NCBI RefSeq assembly: GCF_004339595.1 | Contig: NZ_SMFU01000007.1 | Span: 62,001 to 126,000, forward strand | Direction of reading: 5' to 3' | DNA: 64,000 bases | DNA from: Marinobacterium mangrovicola | GTDB taxonomy: Bacteria; Pseudomonadota; Gammaproteobacteria; Pseudomonadales; Balneatricaceae | In this document: one piece after another, positions 53,891-63,658 of the stretch | How the letters are laid out: each line of letters starts with the position of its first letter | Numbering within the stretch: the first letter of the stretch is position 1 | Made by a program: the position numbers and the translations under genes | The notes under the pieces: generated by a model | What the model was told of the DNA's origin: nothing | The model's database searches: none | What the model saw: only the letters and a program-made list of their open reading frames with translations

Positions 53891-53991
53891 ACGCCTGCCT
53901 GAAGTGTCGGAAAGCGTCTGAATACTCGGTTTACCGCTTGATGCGATGCGTCTCTTTTCTCCAGTGCCTCAAGTAGTTCAGGGTTTAAGGA

Positions 53992-54372
53992 TTAAGGTTT
54001 AAGGTCGATTTTGACCTGCCTGCGCTCGTCACCTTTCAGGGCGCAAAACTCCTGTGTTCTGCCGCCCGCGTATTTCACGCGTACATTAAATCCCATGCCA
54101 GGTTCCTGGTTCAGTAGCAGAGCGCGTTGATCGCCAGGCGCAATGCGCAGCGCGAGCAGTGAGGACTGGCCATCGGCGTTGCCAAAGTCCAGCCTGATCG
54201 ACTCGATCGGCGTGTCGCTGACGTTGCTAAAGTCGACTCTCATCCCTTCAGGCTCGGCAAATGTGCGCTCAAGCACCAGGGTACTCAGGCCTCCCAGCAG
54301 AAAGCATCCTGCCAATAGCGCCTTGTTGATAGGCTTGCCGGATGGCTGGCGATCGTTCGCTGCGTCGCTCAT
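53992..54372 (-). CDS. Hypothetical single-pass membrane protein
   Basis: I do not recognise this 126-residue protein. It has a short cytosolic start, one helix (ALLAGCFLLGGLSTLVL) and a beta-rich outer part (MRVDFSNVSDTPIESIRLDFG, FNVRVKYAGGRTQEFCALKG) that resembles a small immunoglobulin-like fold. It begins 11 bases after the lipoamide-dehydrogenase-like gene and is probably in the same transcript. Confidence 0.7.
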   Translation of the reverse strand: MSDAANDRQPSGKPINKALLAGCFLLGGLSTLVLERTFAEPEGMRVDFSNVSDTPIESIRLDFGNADGQSSLLALRIAPGDQRALLLNQEPGMGFNVRVKYAGGRTQEFCALKGDERRQVKIDLKP

Positions 54373-54383
54373 GCCCAGCTCCT

Positions 54384-55769
54384 TCAGAGTGCGGCCTTGA
54401 GTTCACGTAGCAGGGATCTAAGCCCCTCTTCCAGCACCGGGTGGTAGTAGGGCATGGCGAGCATCTCATCCAGAGTCTGGCCCCGTTCCATGGCCCAGGC
54501 CAGCAGGTGGGCAAGATGTTCCACATCCGGGCCGAGCAGCTCGGCGCCAAGCAGCCTGCCGGTTTTGCGGTCAGCCCAGACCTTCATCATCCCTTCGGTT
54601 CTGTTCAGCACTTTCGCCCGCGCCACATCGGCGAAAGCGAGCGAGGCACTGGCAATAATATCGGTGTTGTACTGGGCGATCTTGGCGGCGCTCATGCCGA
54701 CCGTAGCGATCTGCGGATCGCTGAACACCACCGCCAGAGGCTGAGTGCGGTGGCTTGCGCGAACGTCCGGGTAGCGGCCGGCGTTGTCCCCGGCGATATG
54801 CCCCTCATCCGAGGCTTCGTGCAGCAGTGGTAGGTAGTTGTTGGCATCGCCGGCGATAAACACGGAGCTGCTGCCGCATTGCAGGGTTTCGGTATCGAAC
54901 AGAGGGATGCCGTGCTCGTCCAGTTCCAGCGAAGTGTTTTCCAGCCCCAGCTTGTCCACGTTGGGGCGGCGGCCGGTGGCGGCGAGCAGATAATCGAAGG
55001 TCTCGCTCTGTTCCTGGCCCTGCGCGTCGGTAAAGCTCACACGCACGCCGGCATCGGTACGTTCAACCTGAGATACCTCGGCATCGGCATCCAGTGGATA
55101 TTCGGCACCGAAGGTCTTCGCGGCGCAGGCGAGCAACTCTGCATCGCCCAGCGGACCGATGGCGCCGCCGACGCCAAACATGCGAATCCGTACACCGAGA
55201 CGGTGCAATGCCTGACCGAGCTCCAGGCCGATCACGCCAGGGCCAAACACCACGACTGATTCAGGCAGATCGGTGAGTTCGAACAGGTCGTCGTTGACCA
55301 GCAGCCGGTCATCGGCGTTGTAAAGAAACTTAGGGATTGCAGGGCTGGAGCCGGTGGCAATCACGATCCGTTCCGCTTCGATCTGCTCGCCATCGGCGGT
55401 TTCCAGCAGGTGATCCGCCACAAAGCGGACTGATTGGTGCAGCTGATGCTCTTCGGGGATTCCGGACATCCCGGCAAGCACCTTGGCGACAAAACGGTCG
55501 CGCATCTCCTGCACCCGTTGCATCACCGCTTTGCCATCGATATGGATCTCGCCAGTATGGATGCCCAGAGAAGCGGCCTGGCGTGCACTCCAGGCTGCAT
55601 CGGCGGCTGCGATCAGTAGTTTGCTGGGCATGCAGCCGACCCGGGCACAGGTGGTGCCGAGTGGACCGGGATCGACCAGCAATATCGAATCGGTATGTTT
55701 TCGGGCTTGACGATAAGCGTTGAGCCCGGCGCTTCCGGCGCCGATAACCGCTACATGAGTGCTGCGCAT
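54384..55769 (-). CDS. Dihydrolipoyl dehydrogenase-like pyridine nucleotide-disulfide oxidoreductase
   Basis: The 461-residue flavoprotein has VAVIGAGSAGLNAYRQA (FAD), the redox disulfide TTCARVGCMPSKLLI, and a second Rossmann motif VVVFGPGVIGLELGQAL (here GPGVIG). SSSVFIAGDANNYLPLLHEA binds FAD, and the C-terminal dimer-interface motif is PYYHPVLEEGLRSLL with the catalytic His-Glu. It is not beside any 2-oxoacid dehydrogenase genes, so it is a stand-alone member; soluble transhydrogenase or a resistance-type reductase are alternatives. Confidence 0.88.
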   Translation of the reverse strand: MRSTHVAVIGAGSAGLNAYRQARKHTDSILLVDPGPLGTTCARVGCMPSKLLIAAADAAWSARQAASLGIHTGEIHIDGKAVMQRVQEMRDRFVAKVLAGMSGIPEEHQLHQSVRFVADHLLETADGEQIEAERIVIATGSSPAIPKFLYNADDRLLVNDDLFELTDLPESVVVFGPGVIGLELGQALHRLGVRIRMFGVGGAIGPLGDAELLACAAKTFGAEYPLDADAEVSQVERTDAGVRVSFTDAQGQEQSETFDYLLAATGRRPNVDKLGLENTSLELDEHGIPLFDTETLQCGSSSVFIAGDANNYLPLLHEASDEGHIAGDNAGRYPDVRASHRTQPLAVVFSDPQIATVGMSAAKIAQYNTDIIASASLAFADVARAKVLNRTEGMMKVWADRKTGRLLGAELLGPDVEHLAHLLAWAMERGQTLDEMLAMPYYHPVLEEGLRSLLRELKAAL

Positions 55770-55979
55770 CCTTTTCTCTCCCGTTGAGCGACCTTAGCTT
55801 TAAATAAGAATAATCTAATTTATAGGTGTCTGAGAGAATAGTCCCAGATCAGGTTTTGCTCTTAAGGAGGATAGAAGCTCAAGTGGGGAAGTGTACTGGT
55901 GAAGGTAAGAGGCGCGCTTCGCGCCGATGGAAGCGGCACTTTCTGATGCTAAGAATACTTGCGTAAAGCCAAAACAAAA

Positions 55980-56005
55980 ATGGCCGGAACCTGGGTTCCA
56001 GCCAT
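55980..56005 (-). terminator. Intrinsic terminator of rhlE
   Basis: On the minus strand ATGGCTGGAAC-CCAG-GTTCCGGCCAT forms an 11-bp stem with one T-G pair, followed by TTTTTGTTTT. It lies 20 bases past the rhlE stop. Confidence 0.93.
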
Positions 56006-56024
56006 CCATGAAGCAGTGCGGATA

Positions 56025-57323
56025 TTAGCGCTGTTTCGGGCTACGCGGGGCGTTGTTATTGCCCTTGCTGCGCGGCTGATGACCGCGGTGGGTATCACCG
56101 GAGCGCTGGCCGTCGCGATGCTGCGGTTTCGGTTTCTTCGGACGACGACGGCGGGCCGGACGGGTATCAAGGGTGGTTTCCGGCAGCGGGTGCGTCGGGT
56201 CGAAGCCTTCGATCATCTCACGCTGCAGCAGTTTGCTGGTCAGCCGTTCGATGGCACGCAGCTGGTCAAGCTCATCGGCACAGACCAGAGACACCGCCTG
56301 GCCGGTAGCGCCGGCGCGGCCGGTACGACCGATACGGTGGACGTAATCCTCGGCCACGTTCGGCAGGTCATAGTTGACGACCTGGGGCAGGTGATCGATA
56401 TCCAGGCCACGGGCAGCGATATCGGTAGCCACCAGCACCTGCAGGCTGTTGTCCTTGAACTCTTTCAGCGCTTTGGTGCGGGCGTTCTGGCTCTTGTTGC
56501 CGTGAATCGCTGCGGCTTTGATGCCGGCTTTCTCGAGCTGGGTGCTCAGCTTGTTGGCGCCATGCTTGGTGCGGGTGAACACCAGCACCTGGTGCCAGCT
56601 GTTGTCTTTGATCAGTTTGATCAGCAGCGGTGATTTCTGCTTTTTGTCCACCGGCGCGATCCACTGTTTGACGGTATCAGCGGTGGAGTTGCGCGGCGTG
56701 ACGGAGACTTCAACCGGATCGTGTACCAGACCTTTCGCCAGGGCGCGGATCTCGCTGGAGAAGGTGGCGGAGAACAGCAGGTTCTGACGTTTGGCCGGCA
56801 GCAGCGCGAGGATACGTTTGATATCGTGAATGAAGCCCATATCGAGCATGCGGTCGGCTTCATCCAGCACTAGCACTTCGAGATTATCGAAACGCACGGC
56901 GTTCTGCTTGTACAGGTCGAGCAGACGACCCGGGGTGGCAATCAGAACGTCAGCGCCCTTGCGCAGGGCCATCATCTGCGGGTTGATCTTCACACCGCCA
57001 AATACGATAGCGGAACGCAGCGGCAGGTTCTTGCCGTAAGTGGCTACGCTCTCGCCTACCTGGGCCGCCAGTTCGCGGGTGGGCGTCAGGATCAGTACGC
57101 GGGCCTGGTTGGGCTTGGCGCGCTCACCGGGAATCAGTCTTTCCAGAATCGGCAGGGTAAAGCCTGCAGTCTTGCCGGTACCGGTCTGTGCTGCTGCCAT
57201 AACGTCCTTGCCTTCCAATACGGCAGGAATCGCCTGCTGCTGGATAGGTGAGGGGGTGTCGTACCCCTGTTCGGCAACGGCTTTAAGAATAGGATCGGAC
57301 AGGCCGAGACTGGCAAAACTCAT
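56025..57323 (-). CDS. rhlE: DEAD-box ATP-dependent RNA helicase RhlE
   Basis: The 432-residue helicase starts [16 protein letters not shown] with the Q-motif ([13 protein letters not shown]). It carries motif [33 protein letters not shown] in [16 protein letters not shown] in [20 protein letters not shown] and [10 protein letters not shown]. The C-terminal 60 residues are basic, with Arg/Pro/Lys-rich low complexity, as in RhlE rather than RhlB or SrmB. It acts in ribosome assembly and RNA decay. A strong terminator follows. Confidence 0.94.
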   Translation of the reverse strand: MSFASLGLSDPILKAVAEQGYDTPSPIQQQAIPAVLEGKDVMAAAQTGTGKTAGFTLPILERLIPGERAKPNQARVLILTPTRELAAQVGESVATYGKNLPLRSAIVFGGVKINPQMMALRKGADVLIATPGRLLDLYKQNAVRFDNLEVLVLDEADRMLDMGFIHDIKRILALLPAKRQNLLFSATFSSEIRALAKGLVHDPVEVSVTPRNSTADTVKQWIAPVDKKQKSPLLIKLIKDNSWHQVLVFTRTKHGANKLSTQLEKAGIKAAAIHGNKSQNARTKALKEFKDNSLQVLVATDIAARGLDIDHLPQVVNYDLPNVAEDYVHRIGRTGRAGATGQAVSLVCADELDQLRAIERLTSKLLQREMIEGFDPTHPLPETTLDTRPARRRRPKKPKPQHRDGQRSGDTHRGHQPRSKGNNNAPRSPKQR

Positions 57324-57460
57324 TAATTACTCTCTGTATCTATGGTGTGACGAGAACCGGGAAGGTGCAAAAGGCCGGGCTAGGAAGCCGGTGCTGGGGC
57401 GCTCTCGGAAAGAGGGCGAAGCTTACCTGAAAGCGCCCACGCTAGCTATGCAATTCGGTT

Positions 57461-58693
57461 CTATTTAATTTCACCGCCGATGTCACGCTCATCAAGACGG
57501 TCACGCTGGGTCAGGCGGGGGAACCAGAGCATCCACAACGCGGTAACCGCCAGGGTTCCAATGCCGCCGATAACGATGGTCGGCACGGCACCGATCAGCG
57601 CTGCCACGGCTCCGGCACGGAACTCACCCAGCTGGTTTGAGGTGCTGATGAAGATAGAGTTCACTGCGCTGACGCGGCCACGCATCTCGTCGGGCGTTTC
57701 CAGCTGCACCAGGGTGGAGCGGATCACCACACTGATCATATCGGCGGCGCCCAGCGCCACTAGCGCCGCTACTGACAGCCAGAGTGATTCAGACAGGCCA
57801 AAGAGTACGGTCATGGCACCAAACACCGCCACCGCCGCGAACATTTTCACACCCACTTTTCTTTCTATCGGCTTCCAGGCAAGCCAGACCGACATAACCA
57901 CAGCACCCACGGCAGGAGCGCTACGCAGCAGGCCCAGGGCTTCGGGGCCGGCGTTGAGAATATCCTTGGCAACGATGGGGAGCAGGGCGGTCACGCTGCC
58001 GATCAGCACGGCAAACATATCCAGCGAGATGGAGCCAAACACCACCTTGTTGCTCCAGGTGAACCTGAGTCCCCCAAACAGGGATTCCATGGTCACCGGG
58101 CGCTTTTCACGCTGATCGTGTTTGTATTCGAGGCCGAACAGGATGATCGCTGAGAGCACGGCGCAGGCGGTGCTACTGCCATAGAGCGCACCGGCGCCGA
58201 AAATATAGATCAACCCGCCCAGGGCCGGGCCGATGATGGTGGTGGCTTCGCGGCCGGAGGCGGTCCAGGTCATCGCCTTGGCTAGTAGCTCTGGCCCTAC
58301 GAGCTTTGGCACCATCGCCTGGGTGGCCGGCATCTCAAAGGCTCGGGCGGCGCCCATGGCGATGCAGCAGGCGTAGATGATGCCAGGGGTGATGATTGCC
58401 ATCACACTGGTTACGGCGAGCACCGCGATCGTCACGGCGATTACACTGCGGCTGACCAGCATGATGGTGCGGCGGTTCAAGTTATCGGCCACATGGCCGC
58501 CGTAGAGAGTTAGGGCCAGTTGCGGCAGGTAGCGGGCGAGGCCAACAAGACCGAGGCTCAGCGCGCTGTCGGTCAGGTTGTAGATCTGCCAGCCCATCCC
58601 CACCAGCAGCATCTGAAAGGCAAAGGACGCGGCCATCTGGCCGATCCAGAAACGCATAAAGGATTTGTGTTGTAACAGGGACGGGGATGCCAT
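57461..58693 (-). CDS. MFS transporter (enterobactin-exporter-like, MFS_3)
   Basis: The 410-residue carrier begins MASPSLLQHKSFMRFWIGQM and has about 12 helices. It has family strands MLLVGMGWQIYNLTDSALSLG and YLPQLALTLYGGHVADNLNRR (the MFS signature after helix 2), and GLLRSAPAVGAVVMSVWLA in the second half. MFS_3 members export siderophores or drugs. No siderophore genes are near, so the substrate is open. I prefer this ATG, with GGAG close upstream, to one six codons earlier. Confidence 0.87.
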   Translation of the reverse strand: MASPSLLQHKSFMRFWIGQMAASFAFQMLLVGMGWQIYNLTDSALSLGLVGLARYLPQLALTLYGGHVADNLNRRTIMLVSRSVIAVTIAVLAVTSVMAIITPGIIYACCIAMGAARAFEMPATQAMVPKLVGPELLAKAMTWTASGREATTIIGPALGGLIYIFGAGALYGSSTACAVLSAIILFGLEYKHDQREKRPVTMESLFGGLRFTWSNKVVFGSISLDMFAVLIGSVTALLPIVAKDILNAGPEALGLLRSAPAVGAVVMSVWLAWKPIERKVGVKMFAAVAVFGAMTVLFGLSESLWLSVAALVALGAADMISVVIRSTLVQLETPDEMRGRVSAVNSIFISTSNQLGEFRAGAVAALIGAVPTIVIGGIGTLAVTALWMLWFPRLTQRDRLDERDIGGEIK

Positions 58694-59014
58694 AGGACTC
58701 CTTGGCCGCACGAAATCAGATGGGATGGGGAAAACGCGAAAGTGTAACAGGTATTACATCAATATTCTCGTTGGTATTTTGGCGATGCAGGTGCTCGGCC
58801 GAGAGTGTTTCCGGCAGGCTTGTATCGAAAACATATTCGCGGGTGATCTCCAAAAAGGCGCGAGACGTATAAATTTGCCTTATTAAAATATGTTGCTTAA
58901 CTGCAGCTTTTATTTATATGTTGCGCGAAAGAGGCAACAACAAGTGTTTCATATACTTCGAGTCTGAGCCGGAAGGCGTCAGTTCGCTGGTAAGTACTAT
59001 GGGTGGTACTGCTA
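58694..59014. other. Intergenic region before the BdlA-like gene
   Basis: The gap is AT-rich around 58860-58920 and includes a small hairpin GTTGC...GCAAC (58920-58938). No gene is supported; an open frame of 73 codons at 58665-58886 lacks any family resemblance. No firm promoter was assigned. Confidence 0.35.
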
Positions 59015-60331
59015 ATGTTTTTCGCTGGCAAGAAAGTTCGTGAGCAACTCAAGACTCAGTCTGATGAGCTCAAAGCATTTCGCGACATTCAGGAAGACCT
59101 GAAAGCCGAGATGATCTATTTCAGGCTCGATCTGGAGGGGCGGTTTACCGAGGTAAGTCCCCAGTTTATGGAAGTGTCCGGCTATCCAGAGGGGGATCTG
59201 AATAATCTTGGTCTCAAGTCCCTGGTTGTGCCGGGTTCGCTGGATAAAGAGCATACCCGCCGCATGCTGGAGGCGATCAAGTCAGGTACGCACTGGCACG
59301 GCGCACTGCATATGCAGACCCGGCGGAATGGCGAGGCCTGGCTGCGTCTGATCATTCAGCCCGCGACCGATACCAAAACAGGCCAGGTGCAGTTGCTGTG
59401 TTATGGCACAGAGGTAACCCGCACGATCACTCGGTCTCGCGAGAAAGAGGATATGCTCGCGGCGCTGCACCGTTCTTCGGCCATTATCGAGTTTTCTCTT
59501 GATGGCATCGTCCTGGATGCGAATGAAAACTTTCTTAGGGCGATGAGTTACGACAAGCAGCAGATCCTGGGTAAGCACCATCGGATTTTCTGCTCCGAAG
59601 AGGAGGTCGCGTCCGATGAGTACGAGGCTTTCTGGCGTCGGTTAAGGTCCGGCGAGTTTTTCTCTGGCCGGTTCCAGCGTTTTGACCGAATGGGCCGCCC
59701 GGTATGGCTGGAGGCAACCTACAACCCGATTCACGATGAAAACGGTCGGTTGTACAAGGTTGCCAAGCTGGCCTCGGTGATTACCGAGCAGGTTGAACGG
59801 GAAGCGGCAATAACCGAAACCTCTGATATCGCTTACGAGATCTCCACGCAGACAGATGCCGGTGCCTCACGAGGCATGGATGTGATCAGCTCCACCCTGG
59901 CGTCCATGGAGCGGCTATCGAAGAAGATGGAAGAGGCCAACACAGGCATCCTTAATCTGAATGAGCAGTCATCGCGGGTATCTGAACTGGTAGAAAGTAT
60001 TCGCGGCATTGCCGATCAGACCAACCTTCTCGCACTCAACGCCGCCATCGAGGCGGCCCGTGCCGGCGATCATGGTCGTGGCTTTGCGGTGGTTGCCGAC
60101 GAGGTACGTCAGCTGGCATCCCGGACCAGCGGGGCGACCGAGCAGATCATTGAGGTGGTCAGCAAAAACCGCGAACTGACAAAGCAGGCCGTGGCCCTTA
60201 TCGAAGAGAGCCAGGCAGAAGCTCAGGTCGCACTCGAACACTCTCATGGTGCGGGGGCCGTTGTGGAAGAGATTCAGACGGGTGCCCGGCAAGTGGTGGA
60301 TGCGGTTCGTCAGTTCAAATCCAGGCTTTGA
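59015..60331 (+). CDS. PAS-PAS methyl-accepting protein, BdlA-like
   Basis: The 438-residue receptor has no membrane helix. Two PAS domains (about residues 28-150, [21 protein letters not shown]; and about 155-265, [21 protein letters not shown]) precede a short MCP signalling domain ([33 protein letters not shown]). This soluble architecture is that of Pseudomonas BdlA (biofilm dispersion) and of related aerotaxis-type receptors. An in-frame GTG lies four codons earlier. It ends 380 bases before the hydrogenase operon, and its stop codon is part of the 17-bp repeat that follows. Confidence 0.9.
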   Translation: MFFAGKKVREQLKTQSDELKAFRDIQEDLKAEMIYFRLDLEGRFTEVSPQFMEVSGYPEGDLNNLGLKSLVVPGSLDKEHTRRMLEAIKSGTHWHGALHMQTRRNGEAWLRLIIQPATDTKTGQVQLLCYGTEVTRTITRSREKEDMLAALHRSSAIIEFSLDGIVLDANENFLRAMSYDKQQILGKHHRIFCSEEEVASDEYEAFWRRLRSGEFFSGRFQRFDRMGRPVWLEATYNPIHDENGRLYKVAKLASVITEQVEREAAITETSDIAYEISTQTDAGASRGMDVISSTLASMERLSKKMEEANTGILNLNEQSSRVSELVESIRGIADQTNLLALNAAIEAARAGDHGRGFAVVADEVRQLASRTSGATEQIIEVVSKNRELTKQAVALIEESQAEAQVALEHSHGAGAVVEEIQTGARQVVDAVRQFKSRL

Positions 60332-60394
60332 TGCTATTCGGTCTTTGATACTCACTACACTTTGATACTACCCATAGTTTGATGCGATCTCGGC
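60327..60394 (+). repeat. Four TTTGAT(A/G)C units at exact 17-bp spacing
   Basis: TTTGATGC at 60327, TTTGATAC at 60344, TTTGATAC at 60361 and TTTGATGC at 60378 recur every 17 bases with diverged spacers. The first contains the stop codon of the chemoreceptor gene. The array is iteron-like and lies about 210-280 bases upstream of the hupS sigma-54 promoter. The stretch 60395-60603 has further small hairpins (GCCAG-TCTG-CTGGC near 60500) and an AT-rich segment at 60571-60603, but no gene. Confidence 0.85.
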
Positions 60395-60603
60395 TGGCAG
60401 ACTTTTAATCAGTGGTAAGCCAGCCGAGGATCCAGATCCTTCTTTCCCTTCTTCCTGCCAAGTCTTTGTGCAGTCTTTGAAAAGACCACCACTCGCCAGT
60501 CTGCTGGCAAGCGTCTTTCCATTTTGGGCGTGCGGTGGTTTGTTTCTTCGGATTGCTGATCGCGTAAACATTTTAAGTTGTTGAAAAATATATAAATTTT
60601 AAG

Positions 60604-60620
60604 TTGGGCCGTTTTTTGCT
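60604..60620 (+). promoter_or_regulatory. Sigma-54 promoter of the uptake hydrogenase operon
   Basis: TTGGGCCGTTTTTTGCT has GG at 60606-60607 and GC at 60618-60619, ten bases apart, with the TTTTGCT -12 block perfect. An AT-rich stretch upstream (60571-60603) would suit IHF bending. The start point is near 60630, about 80 bases before hupS. HupR/HoxA-dependent sigma-54 promoters are known for this operon in other proteobacteria. Confidence 0.78.
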
Positions 60621-60713
60621 CTAGGCATGCCGAATCAGAACGATAAATAGCCGGTAACCAACCAGTAGCCCGTCAAAGCTGTAAGAGTGTTGGTACGCCG
60701 AAGGGAGTACGGC

Positions 60714-61799
60714 ATGTCCCAAGTAGAAACCTTCTATGATGTGATGCGACGTCAGGGCATAACACGTCGCAGCTTGTTGAAATACAGCAGCCTTACTGCT
60801 GCAGCCCTGGGCCTTGGCCCCAGCTTCGCCCCACAGATTGCTCACGCCATGGAGACCAAGCCGCGTACACCGGTGGTCTGGCTGCATGGTCTGGAATGCA
60901 CCTGCTGTTCCGAATCCTTTATCCGCTCCGCGCATCCGCTGGTGAAGGATGTGGTGTTGTCGATGATCTCCCTCGATTACGACGACACGCTAATGGCCGC
61001 TGCCGGTCACCAGGCGGAAGCCGCCCTCGAACATACGCTGGAAAAGTACAAGGGTGAGTACATTCTGGCGGTGGAAGGTAACCCGCCACTGAATGAAGAC
61101 GGCATGTTCTGCATCGTTGGTGGTAAGCCGTTCCTGGATCAGCTCAAGCGCGCCGCCAAGGATGCCAAGGCGATCATCGCCTGGGGCAGCTGCGCCAGCT
61201 GGGGCTGTGTTCAGGCTGCGCGCCCGAACCCGACCCAGGCGGTACCTATTCACAAGGTGATTACCGACAAACCGATTATCAAGGTGCCGGGCTGCCCGCC
61301 CATCGCCGAGGTGATGACCGGTGTTATTACCTACATGCTGACCTTCGGCAAGGTGCCCGAGCTGGACCGTCAGGGCCGGCCGAAGATGTTCTACGGCCAG
61401 CGTATCCACGACAAATGCTACCGCCGTCCGCACTTCGATGCCGGCCAGTTTGTCGAAGAGTGGGATGACGAAGGCGCCCGCAAGGGGTACTGCCTCTACA
61501 AGGTGGGCTGCAAGGGGCCAACCACTTACAACGCCTGTTCCACCGTACGCTGGAACGAGGGCACCTCCTTCCCGATCCAGGCCGGTCACGGCTGTATCGG
61601 CTGTTCCGAAGATGGCTTCTGGGACAAGGGTTCTTTCTACAACCGCCTCACCGACATTCATCAGTTCGGGATTGAGAAAAATGCCGACGAGATCGGCACC
61701 GCTGTGGCCGGTGGTGTAGGTGCAGCTATTGCCGCCCATGCCGCCGTCAGCGCTATCAAGCGAGCGACCAGCCGCAAAGACGACCAGGGAGATAACTGA
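60714..61799 (+). CDS. hupS: Uptake [NiFe]-hydrogenase small subunit
   Basis: This is the electron-transfer subunit of the membrane-bound H2-oxidising enzyme (also called HyaA/HoxK). The 361-residue protein has a Tat signal ([10 protein letters not shown], with cleavage expected near IAHA at about 45), which exports the folded heterodimer to the periplasm. Cluster ligands are in [10 protein letters not shown] (the extra cysteines suggest the O2-tolerant type with a 4Fe-3S proximal cluster), [42 protein letters not shown] and [11 protein letters not shown]-terminal helix can anchor to the membrane. The ATG follows AAGGGA and is chosen over an in-frame start nine codons earlier. Confidence 0.96.
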   Translation: MSQVETFYDVMRRQGITRRSLLKYSSLTAAALGLGPSFAPQIAHAMETKPRTPVVWLHGLECTCCSESFIRSAHPLVKDVVLSMISLDYDDTLMAAAGHQAEAALEHTLEKYKGEYILAVEGNPPLNEDGMFCIVGGKPFLDQLKRAAKDAKAIIAWGSCASWGCVQAARPNPTQAVPIHKVITDKPIIKVPGCPPIAEVMTGVITYMLTFGKVPELDRQGRPKMFYGQRIHDKCYRRPHFDAGQFVEEWDDEGARKGYCLYKVGCKGPTTYNACSTVRWNEGTSFPIQAGHGCIGCSEDGFWDKGSFYNRLTDIHQFGIEKNADEIGTAVAGGVGAAIAAHAAVSAIKRATSRKDDQGDN

Positions 61800-63607
61800 T
61801 GACCGACCTTAACTCCAGCAGTCTGGATAACTCCGGCCGTCGTATCGTTGTCGACCCGGTGACCCGTATCGAGGGTCACATGCGCTGCGAGGTCAACGTC
61901 GACGAGAACAACATCATCCGCAACGCGGTGTCCACCGGTACCATGTGGCGCGGCCTGGAAGTGATCCTGAAAGGGCGCGACCCGCGCGATGCCTGGGCCT
62001 TCGTAGAGCGTATCTGCGGTGTCTGCACCGGTACCCACGCGCTGACCTCGGTGCGTGCGGTGGAAGATGCCCTGGGCATCGATATTCCGCTCAACGCGCA
62101 CCTGATCCGTCACCTGATGGACAAAACGCTGCAGATTCACGACCACATCGTGCACTTCTATCACCTGCACGCGCTGGACTGGGTTAACCCGGTGAACGCC
62201 CTCAAGGCGGACCCGAAAGAGACCTCCGAGTTGCAGCAGATGGTGTCGCCGAACCATCCCAAATCCAGCCCCGGTTATTTCCGCGATGTGCAGACCCGTA
62301 TCCGCAAGTTTGTTGAAAGCGGCCAGCTGGGCCTGTTCTCCAACGGTTACTGGGACAACCCCGCCTACAAACTGCCGCCAGCGGCGGATCTGATGGCGGT
62401 GGCGCACTACCTGGAAGCGCTGGATCTGCAGAAAGAAGTGGTGAAGATCCACACCATCTTCGGCGGCAAGAACCCGCACCCGAACTACATGGTGGGCGGC
62501 GTGGCCTGCGCCATCAACCTGGATGACGTGGGCGCTGCCGGCGCACCGGTCAACATGGTTAGCCTCAACTTCGTGCTGGAGCGCATCCGCGAAGCCCAGG
62601 CGTTTACCAAGAACGTCTACCTGCCCGATGTGATGGCGATCGCCGGCATCTACAAGGACTGGCTCTACGGTGGCGGTCTGGCGGGGCAGAACGTGCTGTC
62701 CTACGGTACCTACACTCAGGTGCCGGGCGACAAGTCCACCGACCTGCTGCCGGCCGGCGCGATTATCGGCGGCAACTGGGACGAGGTGCATCCGGTGGAT
62801 GTGCGCGATCCTGAACAGATCAAGGAGTTCGTCAGCCACAGCTGGTACACCTACGGTGGCGATGAAACCCTCGGCCTGCACCCCTGGGAAGGAGTCACCG
62901 AGCCGAACTTCGAGCTGGGTCCGAACACCAAGGGTACCAAGACCGATATCAAGGAGCTGGACGAGTCCGCCAAGTACTCCTGGATCAAGTCACCGCGCTG
63001 GCGCGGGCACGCGATGGAGGTGGGGCCGCTGGCGCGCTACATCGTCGCTTACGCCTCCGGCAAGGAGTACATCCAGGAGCAGGTAGATCGCTCTCTATCC
63101 GCGTTCAACCAGAACACCGGCCTGGATCTGGGCCTGAAGCAGTTCCTGCCCTCCACCCTGGGCCGCACCCTGGCGCGGGCGCTGGAGTGTGAGCTCTGCA
63201 CCGATACCATGCTGGAAGACTGGCATGCGCTGGTGAACAACATCAAAAACGGTGACAGCTCCACCGCCAATGTGGAGAAGTGGGACCCGAGCACCTGGCC
63301 GAAAGAGGCGCAGGGCGTGGGTATCAACGAGGCACCGCGCGGCGCCCTGGGTCACTGGATCAAGATCAAGGATGGCAAGATCGATAACTACCAGGCGATT
63401 GTCCCGACTACCTGGAACGGATCTCCCCGCGACCATAACGGCAATATCGGCGCCTTTGAGGCATCGCTGTTGGATACGCCGATGGAGCGGCCGGACGAGC
63501 CGGTGGAGATTCTGCGCACCCTGCACAGTTTCGATCCCTGTCTGGCCTGTTCTACGCACGTCATGTCACCGGATGGTCAGGAACTGACCAAGGTGAAAAT
63601 CCGCTGA
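61799..63607 (+). CDS. hupL: Uptake [NiFe]-hydrogenase large subunit
   Basis: This subunit binds the NiFe(CN)2CO site that oxidises H2. The 602-residue protein has [10 protein letters not shown], the N-terminal ligands [12 protein letters not shown] and the C-terminal [20 protein letters not shown]. The residues after the histidine form the extension removed by a HupD-type protease during maturation, in contrast to hupV here. Its ATG overlaps the hupS stop. Processing, nickel insertion and cytochrome genes should follow outside the window. Confidence 0.97.
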   Translation: MTDLNSSSLDNSGRRIVVDPVTRIEGHMRCEVNVDENNIIRNAVSTGTMWRGLEVILKGRDPRDAWAFVERICGVCTGTHALTSVRAVEDALGIDIPLNAHLIRHLMDKTLQIHDHIVHFYHLHALDWVNPVNALKADPKETSELQQMVSPNHPKSSPGYFRDVQTRIRKFVESGQLGLFSNGYWDNPAYKLPPAADLMAVAHYLEALDLQKEVVKIHTIFGGKNPHPNYMVGGVACAINLDDVGAAGAPVNMVSLNFVLERIREAQAFTKNVYLPDVMAIAGIYKDWLYGGGLAGQNVLSYGTYTQVPGDKSTDLLPAGAIIGGNWDEVHPVDVRDPEQIKEFVSHSWYTYGGDETLGLHPWEGVTEPNFELGPNTKGTKTDIKELDESAKYSWIKSPRWRGHAMEVGPLARYIVAYASGKEYIQEQVDRSLSAFNQNTGLDLGLKQFLPSTLGRTLARALECELCTDTMLEDWHALVNNIKNGDSSTANVEKWDPSTWPKEAQGVGINEAPRGALGHWIKIKDGKIDNYQAIVPTTWNGSPRDHNGNIGAFEASLLDTPMERPDEPVEILRTLHSFDPCLACSTHVMSPDGQELTKVKIR

Positions 63608-63658
63608 TAAGGAGGGCGGGCCGCCGACACTGGTGGCCTGCCCGTGGAGGATTCCGCG

